The position numbers and the translations under genes were made by a program. A stretch of DNA of 64,000 nucleotides from Actinomyces radicidentis (GTDB lineage Bacteria > Actinomycetota > Actinomycetes > Actinomycetales > Actinomycetaceae). The stretch lies in contig NZ_CP014228.1 of the NCBI RefSeq assembly GCF_001553565.1, positions 310,001-374,000 on the forward strand, written 5' to 3'. This document shows positions 8,930 through 17,269 of the stretch, piece by piece. Within the stretch, counting starts at the first letter, position 1. Every line of letters starts with the position of its first letter. The notes under the pieces were generated by a model. The model saw nothing but the letters and a program-made list of their open reading frames with translations, made no database searches and was not told where the DNA came from.

Positions 8930-10986
8930 CCAGCAGCGTGACTGCGAGCGCGCGCCCGACCCGTTCCCGGGCCGGGCGCGCGCCGTTGCCGGTCCTCGTC
9001 GTCATCCTCGGCGCGCTGGGCGGCTGCGCCATCGTCCTGCCCCTGCTGGGTCTGGGCACGCGCGTCGGATGGGCCGACCTCCCCACGGTCCTGGCCTCCG
9101 AGAGCGCCCGCCTCGCGCTCGGCCTCTCACTGCGCACCTGCGTCGTCGCCACCGTCATGTCCGTGGTCCTCGGCGTCCCCCTCGCGCTGCTGCTGGCCCG
9201 CCAGTGGCCCGGCGTGCGCGTCGCCCGCGTCCTCGCCGTCCTGCCCATGACGATGCCGCCCGTCGTCGCCGGCATCGCCCTGCTCGCGACGCTCGGCAAG
9301 CGCGGCGTCCTCGGCCCCGCCCTCGAGTCCACGGGCCTGCAGATCTCCTTCACGACGACGGCCGTCGTCGTCGCCCAGGTCTTCGTCTCCATGCCCTACC
9401 TCGTCGTCACTCTCGAGGCGGCGCTGCGCAGCCGGGACTCGCGCGCGGAGACGATCGCCCGGACGCTGGGCGCCCGGCCGTGGACGGTCCTGGCGCGCGT
9501 CACCCTCCCGCTCGTCGGTCCCGCGCTGGCCCGCGGCACCGCCCTGGCGCTCGGCCGCAGCCTCGGCGAGTTCGGCGCGACGATCGCCTTCGCGGGTTCG
9601 AAGGAGGGAGTGACCCGCACGATGCCGCTCGCGATCTACCTCGAGCGCGAGTCGGACACGCAGACCTCCCTGGCGCTCGCCGTCGTCCTCATCGCCCTGT
9701 CCTTCGTCATCGTCGGCGCGACCAACGTGCGCTGGTCCGCGCTCTGGCGCCGCCGCAGCGCCGACGGCGCGGCGGAGCCCGGCACGTCCCCCTCGACGGC
9801 CGAGTCCGTCGGCATCATGTCCCGATCTCGAGGTCAGGATGTCCCGATCTCGGCGACGGGGGCGGCGCGCGGGCGCGAGGTGGCGGTCGCCTTCACCTCA
9901 CCCGAGCGCGACGTCGCTCTCGACCTCGACGTCGCCGCCGGGCGCACGCTCGCCCTCATCGGCCCCAACGGCTCGGGCAAGTCCACGACCTGCCTCGTCG
10001 TCGCCGGCCTCCTCGACGCCACGGGCGGCGCCGTCCGAGTCGGCGAGCGCACCGTCGACGACGGCGGCACCGGCGCCTTCGTCCCCGCCGGCCGCCGCGA
10101 CGTCGCCCTCCTGTCCCAGGCGCCCGGCGTCTTCACCCACATGAGCGTCCTCGAGAACGTCGCCTTCGGCCCCCGCTGCCACGGGGTGGGCCGCACCGCT
10201 GCCCGCGAGCGCGCCCGCGCCGAGCTGGCCGCCGTCGGAGCCGAGCACCTCGCCGCACGCGCGGGCTCGGAGCTCTCCGGAGGGCAGGCGGCCCGCGTGG
10301 CCCTCGCCCGGGCGCTCGCCACCGACCCGGCCGTCCTCGTCCTCGACGAGCCGATGGCCGCGCTCGACGTCACCGCCCGCGCCGAGATGCGTCGCCTCGT
10401 CGCCCGCCGCACCGCCGAGGAGGGGCTCACGGTCCTCCTCGTCACCCACGACGTCCTCGACATCACGGCCCTGGCCGACGACGTCGTCGTCCTCGAGCGC
10501 GGACGCGTCGTCGAGCGCGGCGCCGCTGCGGAGGTGCTCGCCGCCCCCACCACGGAGTTCACCGCCCGTCTCACGGGCACGAGCGTCCTCACGGGCTCCC
10601 TCGCTGGGGACGAGTCCTCCCCCGCCCTGGTGCTCTCCGACGGCACCCGGGTGGCCGGGCGCCCGGACGCCGCCTGGGACGGGGCCTGTGCCGGGTCCCG
10701 CGGCGTCGCGCTCGTGCCGCCGGACGCCGTCGGCCTCTACCCGGTCGACGACGGCGGGGCGGCGGCGGGCTCCCAGGGCTCGCCCCGCAACGCCCTGCTG
10801 GTTGCGGTCACGGCGCTCGACCGCGCCGGCGCCCTCATCACGGTCGCCCTGGAGGCCGCGGACGGGCAGCGGCTCGCCGCGGTCGTCACCGCGGGCGCCG
10901 TCGCCGAGCTCGGGCTGGAGCCAGGAACGCAGCTTCGCGCCGTCATCAAGGCGGTCCAGGTGCGCGTCCTCCCGGCCCGCGGCTGA
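8926..10986 (+). CDS. Fused molybdate ABC transporter permease and ATPase (ModB-ModC)
   Basis: One open frame of 686 residues encodes both the membrane and ATPase parts of a molybdate importer. Residues ~20-280 form a ModB permease with several hydrophobic helices and an EAA-type loop (TLGARPWTVLARVTLPL). After a linker near 285-310 comes a ModC ATPase: Walker A GPNGSGKST (346-354), signature LSGGQ (450-454), Walker B VLVLDEP near 470 and THD H-loop near 505. A C-terminal region (540-686) resembles the molybdate-binding TOBE/Mop domain. The GTG start overlaps the modA stop. An in-frame ATG at 9817 could allow a separate ModC, but it has no clear RBS. The linker contains a 22-bp imperfect tandem repeat. 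Confidence 0.9.
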   Translation: MTSSVTASARPTRSRAGRAPLPVLVVILGALGGCAIVLPLLGLGTRVGWADLPTVLASESARLALGLSLRTCVVATVMSVVLGVPLALLLARQWPGVRVARVLAVLPMTMPPVVAGIALLATLGKRGVLGPALESTGLQISFTTTAVVVAQVFVSMPYLVVTLEAALRSRDSRAETIARTLGARPWTVLARVTLPLVGPALARGTALALGRSLGEFGATIAFAGSKEGVTRTMPLAIYLERESDTQTSLALAVVLIALSFVIVGATNVRWSALWRRRSADGAAEPGTSPSTAESVGIMSRSRGQDVPISATGAARGREVAVAFTSPERDVALDLDVAAGRTLALIGPNGSGKSTTCLVVAGLLDATGGAVRVGERTVDDGGTGAFVPAGRRDVALLSQAPGVFTHMSVLENVAFGPRCHGVGRTAARERARAELAAVGAEHLAARAGSELSGGQAARVALARALATDPAVLVLDEPMAALDVTARAEMRRLVARRTAEEGLTVLLVTHDVLDITALADDVVVLERGRVVERGAAAEVLAAPTTEFTARLTGTSVLTGSLAGDESSPALVLSDGTRVAGRPDAAWDGACAGSRGVALVPPDAVGLYPVDDGGAAAGSQGSPRNALLVAVTALDRAGALITVALEAADGQRLAAVVTAGAVAELGLEPGTQLRAVIKAVQVRVLPARG
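9817..9860 (+). repeat. 22-bp imperfect tandem repeat in the ModB-ModC linker
   Basis: Two adjacent 22-base units (9817-9838 and 9839-9860) both begin ATGTCCCGATCTCG and match at about 18 of 22 positions. The unit length is not a multiple of three, so one copy more or less changes the frame between the permease and ATPase halves. Confidence 0.8.
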
Positions 10987-11113
10987 GACACGCCGTCGGC
11001 CCGGCTCAAGCGCGTTCGCCCTGCGCGGGTGGCCCTGCCACGACCTCCCCCGGAGGAGAGCGCGCCCGTAGGCTGGCGCCATCACCACCCACCTGCACCA
11101 GGGAGGCCGCTCC

Positions 11114-12166
11114 ATGAGCACCAGCACCACCGACATCCCGGCCACCATGAAGGCCGTCATCATGAACGCCCCCGGCGAGGTCGTCGTCGAGGAGGTCGAG
11201 ACCCCGCGCGTCACCGGTCACGGCGACGTCGTCCTCCAGCTCGCCGCGGCCTGCGTGTGCGGCTCCGACCTGTGGCCCTACCGCGGCGCCCAGCCCGTCG
11301 ACCACCAGCGCATGGGCCACGAGTACGTCGGCACCGTCGTCGAGAAGGCCGACGACGTCACCACCCTCGAGCTCGGCGACTTCGTCATCGGCTCCTTCAT
11401 GCTCTCCGACAACACCTGCGAGATCTGCGAGGCCGGCTACCAGTCGCGCTGCGCCAACGCCGGCGAGTACACCGGCTCCCAGGCGCAGTACATGCGCGTC
11501 GAGCTCGCCGACGGCTCGCTCGTCAAGGTCCCCGGCGGCAAGCCCGAGGACCCGGAGCGCCTCGCCGACTACCTCGCCGCCTCCGACGTGCTGGGCACCG
11601 GCTGGTACGCGGCCGTCGCCGCGCAGGCCGGACCGGGCAAGACCATCGCCGTCGTCGGCGACGGCGCCGTCGGCCTGTCGGCCGTCCTCGCCGCCAAGGC
11701 CCTCGGCTCCGAGAAGGTCATCGCCTTCTCCCGCCACGAGGACCGCGCGGCCCTGGCCCGCGAGTTCGGCGCCGACGTCGTCATCCCCGAGCGCGGCGAG
11801 GAGGGCGCCGCCAAGGTCAAGGAGCTCACCGGAGGCTACGGCGCCCACGGCGTCTGCGAGGCCGTCGGCACCCAGGGCTCGATGGACCAGGCCCTCGCCT
11901 CCTGCCGCCCCGGCGGCTACATCGGCTTCGTCGGCGTCAGCCACGACCAGACGATCGAGGGCCAGAACCTCTTCCTCCACGAGGTCCACCTCGAGGGCGG
12001 CCCCGCCCCCGTGCGCCGCTTCCTGCCCGACCTCATCGAGCGCATCGACCGCGGCGAGATCCACCCCGGCAGGGTCTTCACCACGCGGGTCCCGCTGGAC
12101 GACGCGGCCGAGGCCTACAAGGCCATGGACGAGCGCCGCGAGATCAAGGTCCTCCTCGAGGTCTGA
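11114..12166 (+). CDS. Zinc-dependent alcohol dehydrogenase family protein
   Basis: A medium-chain dehydrogenase of 350 residues. The catalytic zinc ligands C49, H69 and E70 are visible (CVCGSD and MGHEYVG). The Rossmann glycine motif is VVGDGAVGLSAV. The structural zinc lobe reads D99-C102-C105-C113, with aspartate in place of the usual first cysteine. The substrate cannot be told from the sequence; similar actinobacterial proteins are annotated as alcohol or threonine-type dehydrogenases. It stands alone between modBC and the disrupted DUF2255 gene. GGGAGG a few bases upstream of ATG 11114 is a good RBS. Confidence 0.9.
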   Translation: MSTSTTDIPATMKAVIMNAPGEVVVEEVETPRVTGHGDVVLQLAAACVCGSDLWPYRGAQPVDHQRMGHEYVGTVVEKADDVTTLELGDFVIGSFMLSDNTCEICEAGYQSRCANAGEYTGSQAQYMRVELADGSLVKVPGGKPEDPERLADYLAASDVLGTGWYAAVAAQAGPGKTIAVVGDGAVGLSAVLAAKALGSEKVIAFSRHEDRAALAREFGADVVIPERGEEGAAKVKELTGGYGAHGVCEAVGTQGSMDQALASCRPGGYIGFVGVSHDQTIEGQNLFLHEVHLEGGPAPVRRFLPDLIERIDRGEIHPGRVFTTRVPLDDAAEAYKAMDERREIKVLLEV

Positions 12167-12362
12167 GCCAAGAGCCTCTTCCCGAGCAGTGACATCGAGG
12201 CCATCGCCGCGAGCGACGACCTCCACGTCTCCCCCTTCCGCGAGGACGGCACCACCTACGGCACGCCGACCTGGATCTGGTCGGTCGTCGTGGACGGGCG
12301 CCTGTTCATCCGCGCCTGGAACGGCCCGAGCGGCCGCTGGTACCAAGCCGCGGTCTCCTAGG

Positions 12363-12387
12363 TGTTCTGTCCACGGAGGTTAGGTGC
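12363..12387 (+). repeat. Left terminal inverted repeat of the IS481 element
   Basis: The 25 bases are the exact reverse complement of 13412-13436. The symmetry extends six bases further out because the target CCTAGG is itself a palindrome. Confidence 0.93.
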
Positions 12388-12466
12388 TGGGGCTGGACAA
12401 GGGGGAAGGCCTCCGGGTGAGGTGTGAAGCGACCAAGCATCCACTCCCCAACCAATGAAGGCCTTC

Positions 12467-13441
12467 ATGACCCACGCTAACGCTTCTTTGACCCCAACGG
12501 GTCGGCTGCGCCTGGCCCGACTCATCGTCGAGAAGGGATGGCCCCCGGCCAGGGCCGCCGAACGCATGGGCTGCTCACCCACCACCGCCCGACGCTGGGC
12601 CACCCGCTACCGCACCGGCGGCACCACCGCCATGACCGACCGCTCCAGCCGCCCCCACCACAGCCCGACCCAGACCCCCAGGAGGACCGAGCGACGCGTC
12701 ATCGCCCTGAGAGTCACCCGCCGGTGGGGGCCAGCACGCATCGCCTACCACCTGGGCATGCACCCCTCAACGGTCCACAAGATCCTGTCCCGCTACCACT
12801 GCGTGCCCCTGTCCTACACCGACCCCACCACCGGGGCGCCCCTGAGAGCCCACCGCAGCCGGCCCAGACGCTACGAGCACCCCTTGCCCGGGGACCTGGT
12901 CCACGTCGACGTCAAGAAGCTCGGACGCATCCCACCCGGCGGAGGACACCGCTTCACCGGCCGCGCCCAGGGCGTGCGCAACAGGAAGGGCCTCAAGCAC
13001 GGCTACTGGTTCATCCACAACGCCGTCGACGACCACACCCGCCTGGCCTACTGCGAGCTGCTCGAGGACGAGCGCAAGGAGACCGCGGCCGCGTTCTGGG
13101 CGCGCGCCAACGACTACTTCCAGTCGGCCGGGATCACCGTCAAGCGGGTGCTGACCGACAACGGCAACTGCTACCGCTCAGCGGTCTTCAACGACGCGCT
13201 GGGAGACATCAAGCACTCACGCACACGCCCCTACCGGCCCCAGACCAACGGCAAGGTCGAGCGCTTCAACCGCACCCTGGTCCAGGAGTGGGCCTACGCG
13301 CGCCCCTACGCCAGCGAGGACGAACGAGCCGCCGCCTTCCCCCAGTGGCTCCACACCTACAATCACCACCGCCCACACACCGCCCTCAAAGGACACTCAC
13401 CCGCCGACCTCGCACCTAACCTCCGTGGACAGAACACCTAG
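12467..13441 (+). CDS. IS481 family transposase
   Basis: A 324-residue DDE transposase. The N terminus has two helix-turn-helix segments (ARAAERMGCSPTTARRWATR is the clearest). The rve-type catalytic core follows with D148 (LVHVDVKKLG), D231 (VLTDNG) and E265 (NGKVERFNRTL). ATG 12467 is preferred because GAAGG lies just upstream and the family usually starts M-x-H-A-N; an in-frame ATG at 12455 is the alternative. The last Thr codon is completed, and the TAG stop supplied, by the target CCTAGG, so the gene reads out of the element by five bases. Confidence 0.95.
   Translation: MTHANASLTPTGRLRLARLIVEKGWPPARAAERMGCSPTTARRWATRYRTGGTTAMTDRSSRPHHSPTQTPRRTERRVIALRVTRRWGPARIAYHLGMHPSTVHKILSRYHCVPLSYTDPTTGAPLRAHRSRPRRYEHPLPGDLVHVDVKKLGRIPPGGGHRFTGRAQGVRNRKGLKHGYWFIHNAVDDHTRLAYCELLEDERKETAAAFWARANDYFQSAGITVKRVLTDNGNCYRSAVFNDALGDIKHSRTRPYRPQTNGKVERFNRTLVQEWAYARPYASEDERAAAFPQWLHTYNHHRPHTALKGHSPADLAPNLRGQNT
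13412..13436 (-). repeat. Right terminal inverted repeat of the IS481 element
   Basis: Exact inverted copy of 12363-12387. It lies inside the 3' end of the transposase gene. Confidence 0.93.
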
Positions 13442-13650
13442 GGCGCCGGACGGATCACCGCCGCGGGCAAGACCTACGAGGTCGTCTTCGCCCCCGCGCG
13501 GGAGGAGCTCGCGGACCGGATCGACGCCGCCTACAACGCGAAGTACGCCGGATCGCCCTACCTGCCGCCGATGGTGGCCGAGGGACCGCGCAGCGCCTGC
13601 TGCGCGGTCACTGTCCGCGACTGAGCGCGACGCGCCGCACGAGTCGCTCG

Positions 13651-13690
13651 GAGGGCCGACGGCGCAGCACCCGCTGCGTCGTCGGCCCTC
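13651..13690 (+). terminator. Terminator hairpin after the DUF2255 remnant
   Basis: An 18-bp stem with a single G-T pair (13651-13668 with 13673-13690) and a four-base loop, 27 bases after the old DUF2255 stop codon. It likely ended the original dehydrogenase-DUF2255 transcript. Confidence 0.7.
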
Positions 13691-13753
13691 GCCGCGTCCC
13701 CGGGCCGATCCGTTCAGCGCGTGCCCGCACCGTGCCGTCGATACGCTGGCGTC

Positions 13754-14524
13754 ATGGCACTCGCACTCGTCACCGGCGCCTCCGCCGGCATCGGCTTCCA
13801 GCTCGCCTTCCAGCTCGCCGACCGCGGTTACGACGTCGTCGGTGTCGGCGCCTCGGCGCGCATCCACCAGCTCGGCGAGCGGATCACGGGCGTTGAGGTC
13901 CTGCCCGTCCAGGCTGACCTCACGACGGCCGAGGGCGTCGAGGCCGTCTGGGAGGCCGTCGAGTCGCTCGGCCGACCGCTGGACGTCGCCTGCCTCAACG
14001 CGGGCCGGAGCCTCGGCGGAGCCTTCCTCGACACCGACCTCGACGACGAGCTCTCCATGCTCGCCCTCAACGTGACCGGCCAGGTGCGCCTCGCCAAGCA
14101 CGTCGTGCGGCACATGGCGAGCAAACGCGCCGGCCGCGTCCTCATCACGACGTCCTGCTCGGCCCTCACGCCGACGCCCTACGAGTCCATCTACGGGCCG
14201 ACCCGCGCCTTCATGCTCAGCTTCGCCGAGGGGCTGCGCGAGGAGATGAAGGAGCACGGCGTCTCCGTCACCGCTCTGCTGCCCGGGGCCACGGCCACCG
14301 AGTTCCACCACACCGCCGGCATGGACAACACCAGGTTCGGCTCCAACGACTGGAAGAACGACCCGGCGGTCGTGGCCGAGCAGGGCCTCGAGGCCCTCTT
14401 CGCGGGTGATGACCACGTCGTCGGCGGCGACCAGGCCACCAAGGACGACGCCGCCCTCAACAGGACGCTCAGCGATCCCGTCAAGGCGGCGAAGTTCGCC
14501 GAGGCCAGCCGGCCCAGGAAGTGA
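13754..14524 (+). CDS. Short-chain dehydrogenase/reductase family protein
   Basis: A 256-residue classical SDR. The cofactor motif is TGASAGIG (7-14) and NAG lies at 82-84. The catalytic Ser-Tyr pair is S134 and Y147. The usual active-site lysine four residues after the tyrosine is arginine (YGPTR, R151), which is unusual and could reduce or alter activity. Substrate unknown. It stands alone between two hairpin or palindromic regions. ATG 13754 is the first start in a host-like codon-use region; no strong RBS is seen. Confidence 0.88.
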   Translation: MALALVTGASAGIGFQLAFQLADRGYDVVGVGASARIHQLGERITGVEVLPVQADLTTAEGVEAVWEAVESLGRPLDVACLNAGRSLGGAFLDTDLDDELSMLALNVTGQVRLAKHVVRHMASKRAGRVLITTSCSALTPTPYESIYGPTRAFMLSFAEGLREEMKEHGVSVTALLPGATATEFHHTAGMDNTRFGSNDWKNDPAVVAEQGLEALFAGDDHVVGGDQATKDDAALNRTLSDPVKAAKFAEASRPRK

Positions 14525-14600
14525 GCTCCCCTGGCCCCGCCTGCTCCCCTGCCTCGGTGGACCGACCCCGAACCGCCTCGTCCTCGCTCACGCGTCGACA

Positions 14601-14648
14601 GTACGGGCCGTACGCCCAGCGCACGCCTGCCTCGCATAGGATGTCCTA
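14601..14648. promoter_or_regulatory. Two short palindromes upstream of the methyltransferase operon
   Basis: GTACGGGCCGTAC (14601-14613) and TAGGATGTCCTA (14637-14648) are near-perfect dyads in the 175-base leader before the methyltransferase start. They could be operators or part of the promoter of the island operon. No controller-protein gene is visible, so this is only a candidate. Confidence 0.3.
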
Positions 14649-14699
14649 ACTGGGGCCACCCGACCGTTAGTTGCCGAGCCGAAAGAAGTTGATCGTCTG

Positions 14700-16346
14700 A
14701 TGCCAGATCTCGACGACCGTCCTCTTCGGAAGAGCCGCGGGGCCTTCTTCACGCCGCCCGAGATGGCGCGATACATCGCAGCCTGGGCGATCCGGGAAGC
14801 GACCGATTCTGTGCTCGAACCTTCCTGCGGGGAGGCTATCTTTCTTGAGCAAGCACACAGCGAACTCGTCGCCCATGGCGCACATGCCTCCAAGCACGGT
14901 CAACTGGTCGGCGTTGATCTGCATCAGCCATCCGTTGACCGTGCGCGCACCGTGCTGGCTTCCAACAACATAGATGCCGACCTGCGAGCCGGAGACTTCT
15001 TCGAGTTGGACATCGCCGCCGACTTTGACGCGGTCATAGGTAACCCGCCCTATATCCGGTACCAGGACTTCCAAGGGCAGACTCGAGCGAAAGCATTGGA
15101 GGCCGCCCTTCAGCAGGGTGTCCGGCTGAGCGGCCTAACCTCTTCGTGGGCACCGTTCACCGTCCACGCGTGCTCGTTCTTGAAGCCTGGGGGACGTCTC
15201 GGTCTTATCCTACCTGCCGAGCTCTTGTCCGTGACCTACGCGGGACCGGTCCGCAAGTACCTCCTCGAGCACTTCACCGACCTCCGTCTCATCGCTTTCG
15301 AGGAGCGCGTCTTCCCCAACGTACAGGAGGAGGTCGTCCTGCTCCTCGCAGACGGTTTCGCTCCAGAAGGTCCCGGTGTCGACCACTTCGAACTGGTCCA
15401 GCGAACCAACCTCAATGATCTCGAAGCACAGCCCGTCATCACCACCTGGGCACCGGCTGAACCAACCGACAAATGGCTCGGCGCGCTTGGAACGTCCAAG
15501 GCCCTCGAATCGATGGCAACGGGACCCGCGCCAACGTTCGTTCCACTGGACTCATGGGGCCATCTGACGCTCGGCACCGTAACAGGCGCCAACAAGTACT
15601 TCGCGATGTCTCCAGGGCGAGCGGACGAACTAGGTATCAGTGCTCGCGATCTCCTTCCACTGAGCCCGCCTGGATCGGCCCATCTTCGTAGCCTTGAACT
15701 CACATCGTCCGATCTGGCCGCTCTCGGCTCTTCCGAGAAGAAGACCTACCTCTTCTACCCAACAGAGCCTCTCACGCCGAATAGCACAAGGTACATCGAG
15801 CTCGGTGAAGCACTCGAGATCGACCACGCCTACAAGTGTCGAGTTCGCACACCATGGTGGAAGGTTCCCCTTGCCAAGAAGGCGGACATCTTCGTCACCT
15901 ACATGAATGACGAGAGTGCCTCGTTATGCGCTAACGTCGTCGGAGCCATCCACCTCAACTCCGTACACGGGCTACTCCTCTCTGAAACTGCTAGGAAGGT
16001 CGACCCGCGCCTCCTGTGCCTAGCTTCTCAGAATTCTGCAACAGCACTCAGCGCCGAACAGAATGGCCGTTCTTACGGCGGTGGCCTGCTCAAGCTCGAA
16101 CCAAGGGAAGCACGCTCACTCCTCGTGCCGACCATTGACCTCATTACCGAGCATTTGGTCGAGCTCTCGGAATATTTCGATGAAGCCAAGAAGCTCCTCA
16201 ACGCAGGCGAATTCGCCGTCGTCCGAGCCGACGTCGACAAGATCCTCGGACTCGAAGCCAACGTCCGGGCAATCGACGAGATCCGCCAGACGCACCAGGC
16301 GCTGAGATCCCGCAGGCTCAGTCGATCGGGAAGGAGTCAACCGTGA
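14700..16346 (+). CDS. DNA N6-adenine methyltransferase of a type II-like restriction-modification system
   Basis: A 548-residue gamma-type adenine methyltransferase. The order is motif X RGAFFTPPEMARYIA (13-27), S-adenosylmethionine motif I EPSCGEAIF (40-48) and catalytic motif IV GNPPYIRY (114-121). A long C-terminal region (~270-548) is probably the target recognition domain. No nuclease motif is visible in the same chain. It methylates adenine in a specific DNA sequence, protecting host DNA from the enzyme encoded next, whose GTG start overlaps this stop. Codon use and GC are clearly lower than in neighbouring host genes, suggesting transfer. GAAAGAAG at 14681 is a plausible but distant RBS. 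Confidence 0.88.
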   Translation: MPDLDDRPLRKSRGAFFTPPEMARYIAAWAIREATDSVLEPSCGEAIFLEQAHSELVAHGAHASKHGQLVGVDLHQPSVDRARTVLASNNIDADLRAGDFFELDIAADFDAVIGNPPYIRYQDFQGQTRAKALEAALQQGVRLSGLTSSWAPFTVHACSFLKPGGRLGLILPAELLSVTYAGPVRKYLLEHFTDLRLIAFEERVFPNVQEEVVLLLADGFAPEGPGVDHFELVQRTNLNDLEAQPVITTWAPAEPTDKWLGALGTSKALESMATGPAPTFVPLDSWGHLTLGTVTGANKYFAMSPGRADELGISARDLLPLSPPGSAHLRSLELTSSDLAALGSSEKKTYLFYPTEPLTPNSTRYIELGEALEIDHAYKCRVRTPWWKVPLAKKADIFVTYMNDESASLCANVVGAIHLNSVHGLLLSETARKVDPRLLCLASQNSATALSAEQNGRSYGGGLLKLEPREARSLLVPTIDLITEHLVELSEYFDEAKKLLNAGEFAVVRADVDKILGLEANVRAIDEIRQTHQALRSRRLSRSGRSQP

Positions 16347-17269
16347 GCGAAACCGATCTCACCGACCACGAAAAGAAGAGACTGGCGAAGGCGGCGCGGG
16401 AGCGAGTCCTGGCGGGTTATGACGCGCTTCTGGAGGAGCCAAACGTCACGTCACCGTGGGAAATAAGCGAAGATCACGCACTCTATGGTCCGGACCTCGA
16501 GCTCCTAAGTCGCATCATCACACTCCCAGTCCAGGAGCATGCAACAACACAGACTGGACTCCTCGGGCTGGGCCTGGACGCCTGGTTTGCTCAGGAGTTC
16601 CGACGTGCAGGATTCAATGCCGACTGGATTTGGCCGAGACCCTGCAACCCCCGCGTCATTCCTACCGAAATCACAAACCTACTCGAATCTCTCAACAAGA
16701 AGCGGGACGCCCACCTACGAACCGCACTCGAGCAGCACCTCAGAAGCGCCAGCAGTGTCGCTCCACGCGACGCCAACATCCTCGGCCGCGCATACGTCAA
16801 GCAGGTCGACGTTGCAATGTCGTCTTGGCAGACTGGACCAGAACTGCTCCTTTCTACCAAGTCAATGAGCTCATCATTCGGAAAGAATCTTGCTAATCGA
16901 TTCGAAGAAGCCTATGGAGATGCGGGCAACCTGCGCGCTCGACACCCCCTGGCCGCGGTCGGATTCGCTTTTGCGACAAGTGCTGACATCTTGAATGAGC
17001 CGGCACAGGTTCGTAAGGCTGTCGACATGATGTACAAACTTCGCGACCGTGGCGATGGCACTGGCTACACCACTACCACCCTCATCTGCTTTGATGCCTC
17101 ACCCGCGGGTGAAGCCATGATCATGCTCGACGCATTTCCTGAGGACCTCGGGCCCGGCCCTTTCATGGCCAAAATGATCGAAACCATTCTCGAAGCTGCG
17201 CCGGACTCGCGGCACGGAGAAGCGCGCCGCCTCAGGTACCCGGGTTCAGCCCTTACCCTCGACGCATGA
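16343..17269 (+). CDS. Putative type II restriction endonuclease partnered with the upstream methyltransferase
   Basis: A 308-residue protein with no motif I can name with certainty. The role is inferred mainly from position: it overlaps the methyltransferase stop (GTGA, RBS AAGGAG) and shares its low GC. Residues 150-210 look like a PD-(D/E)xK-type core: KQVDVAMSSW (D156), PELLLSTKSM (E167, K173), KNLANRFEEAYGD and NLRARHPLAA. The S-T-K spacing is a variant of E-x-K. A XamI-like family assignment is possible but unproven. The stop overlaps the following hisN-like start. Confidence 0.6.
   Translation: MSETDLTDHEKKRLAKAARERVLAGYDALLEEPNVTSPWEISEDHALYGPDLELLSRIITLPVQEHATTQTGLLGLGLDAWFAQEFRRAGFNADWIWPRPCNPRVIPTEITNLLESLNKKRDAHLRTALEQHLRSASSVAPRDANILGRAYVKQVDVAMSSWQTGPELLLSTKSMSSSFGKNLANRFEEAYGDAGNLRARHPLAAVGFAFATSADILNEPAQVRKAVDMMYKLRDRGDGTGYTTTTLICFDASPAGEAMIMLDAFPEDLGPGPFMAKMIETILEAAPDSRHGEARRLRYPGSALTLDA

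Larger units (their letters stand above)
12363..13436 (+). mobile_element. IS481-family insertion sequence
   Basis: A 1074-bp element bounded by 25-bp perfect inverted repeats that begin TGTTCTGTCC and end GGACAGAACA. It is flanked by a 6-bp direct repeat CCTAGG (12357-12362 and 13437-13442). TGT...ACA ends and insertion at NCTAGN are known traits of the IS481 family. It carries one transposase gene and lies inside the DUF2255 gene. The perfect repeats and intact transposase indicate a recent, probably still mobile copy. Confidence 0.95.
12170..13624 (+). pseudogene. DUF2255 family gene, degraded and split by an insertion sequence
   Basis: The two flanks of the IS element join into one small-protein frame resembling DUF2255. 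The 5' part has VSPFREDGTTYGTPTWIWSV and RAWNGPSGRWYQAAVS. The 3' part has AGKTYEVVFAPAREEL and AAYNAKYAGSPYLPP, ending at TGA 13622. Three lesions are visible. The codon where ATG is expected is AAG (12170-12172), directly after the dehydrogenase stop, and no other start is near. The rejoined frame has a TAG (within CCTAGG). The IS481 element sits at that CTAG. The gene is therefore very likely dead. Function of the family is unknown. Confidence 0.82.

Noticed and set aside
9839-10144. Open frame starting at the second copy of the 22-bp linker repeat in modBC
   Set aside because: It is out of frame with the ATPase motifs; the fused frame carries all ModC signatures.
12189-12383. Small open frame overlapping the 5' DUF2255 remnant
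   Set aside because: It is out of frame with the recognisable DUF2255 residues and runs into the IS terminal repeat.
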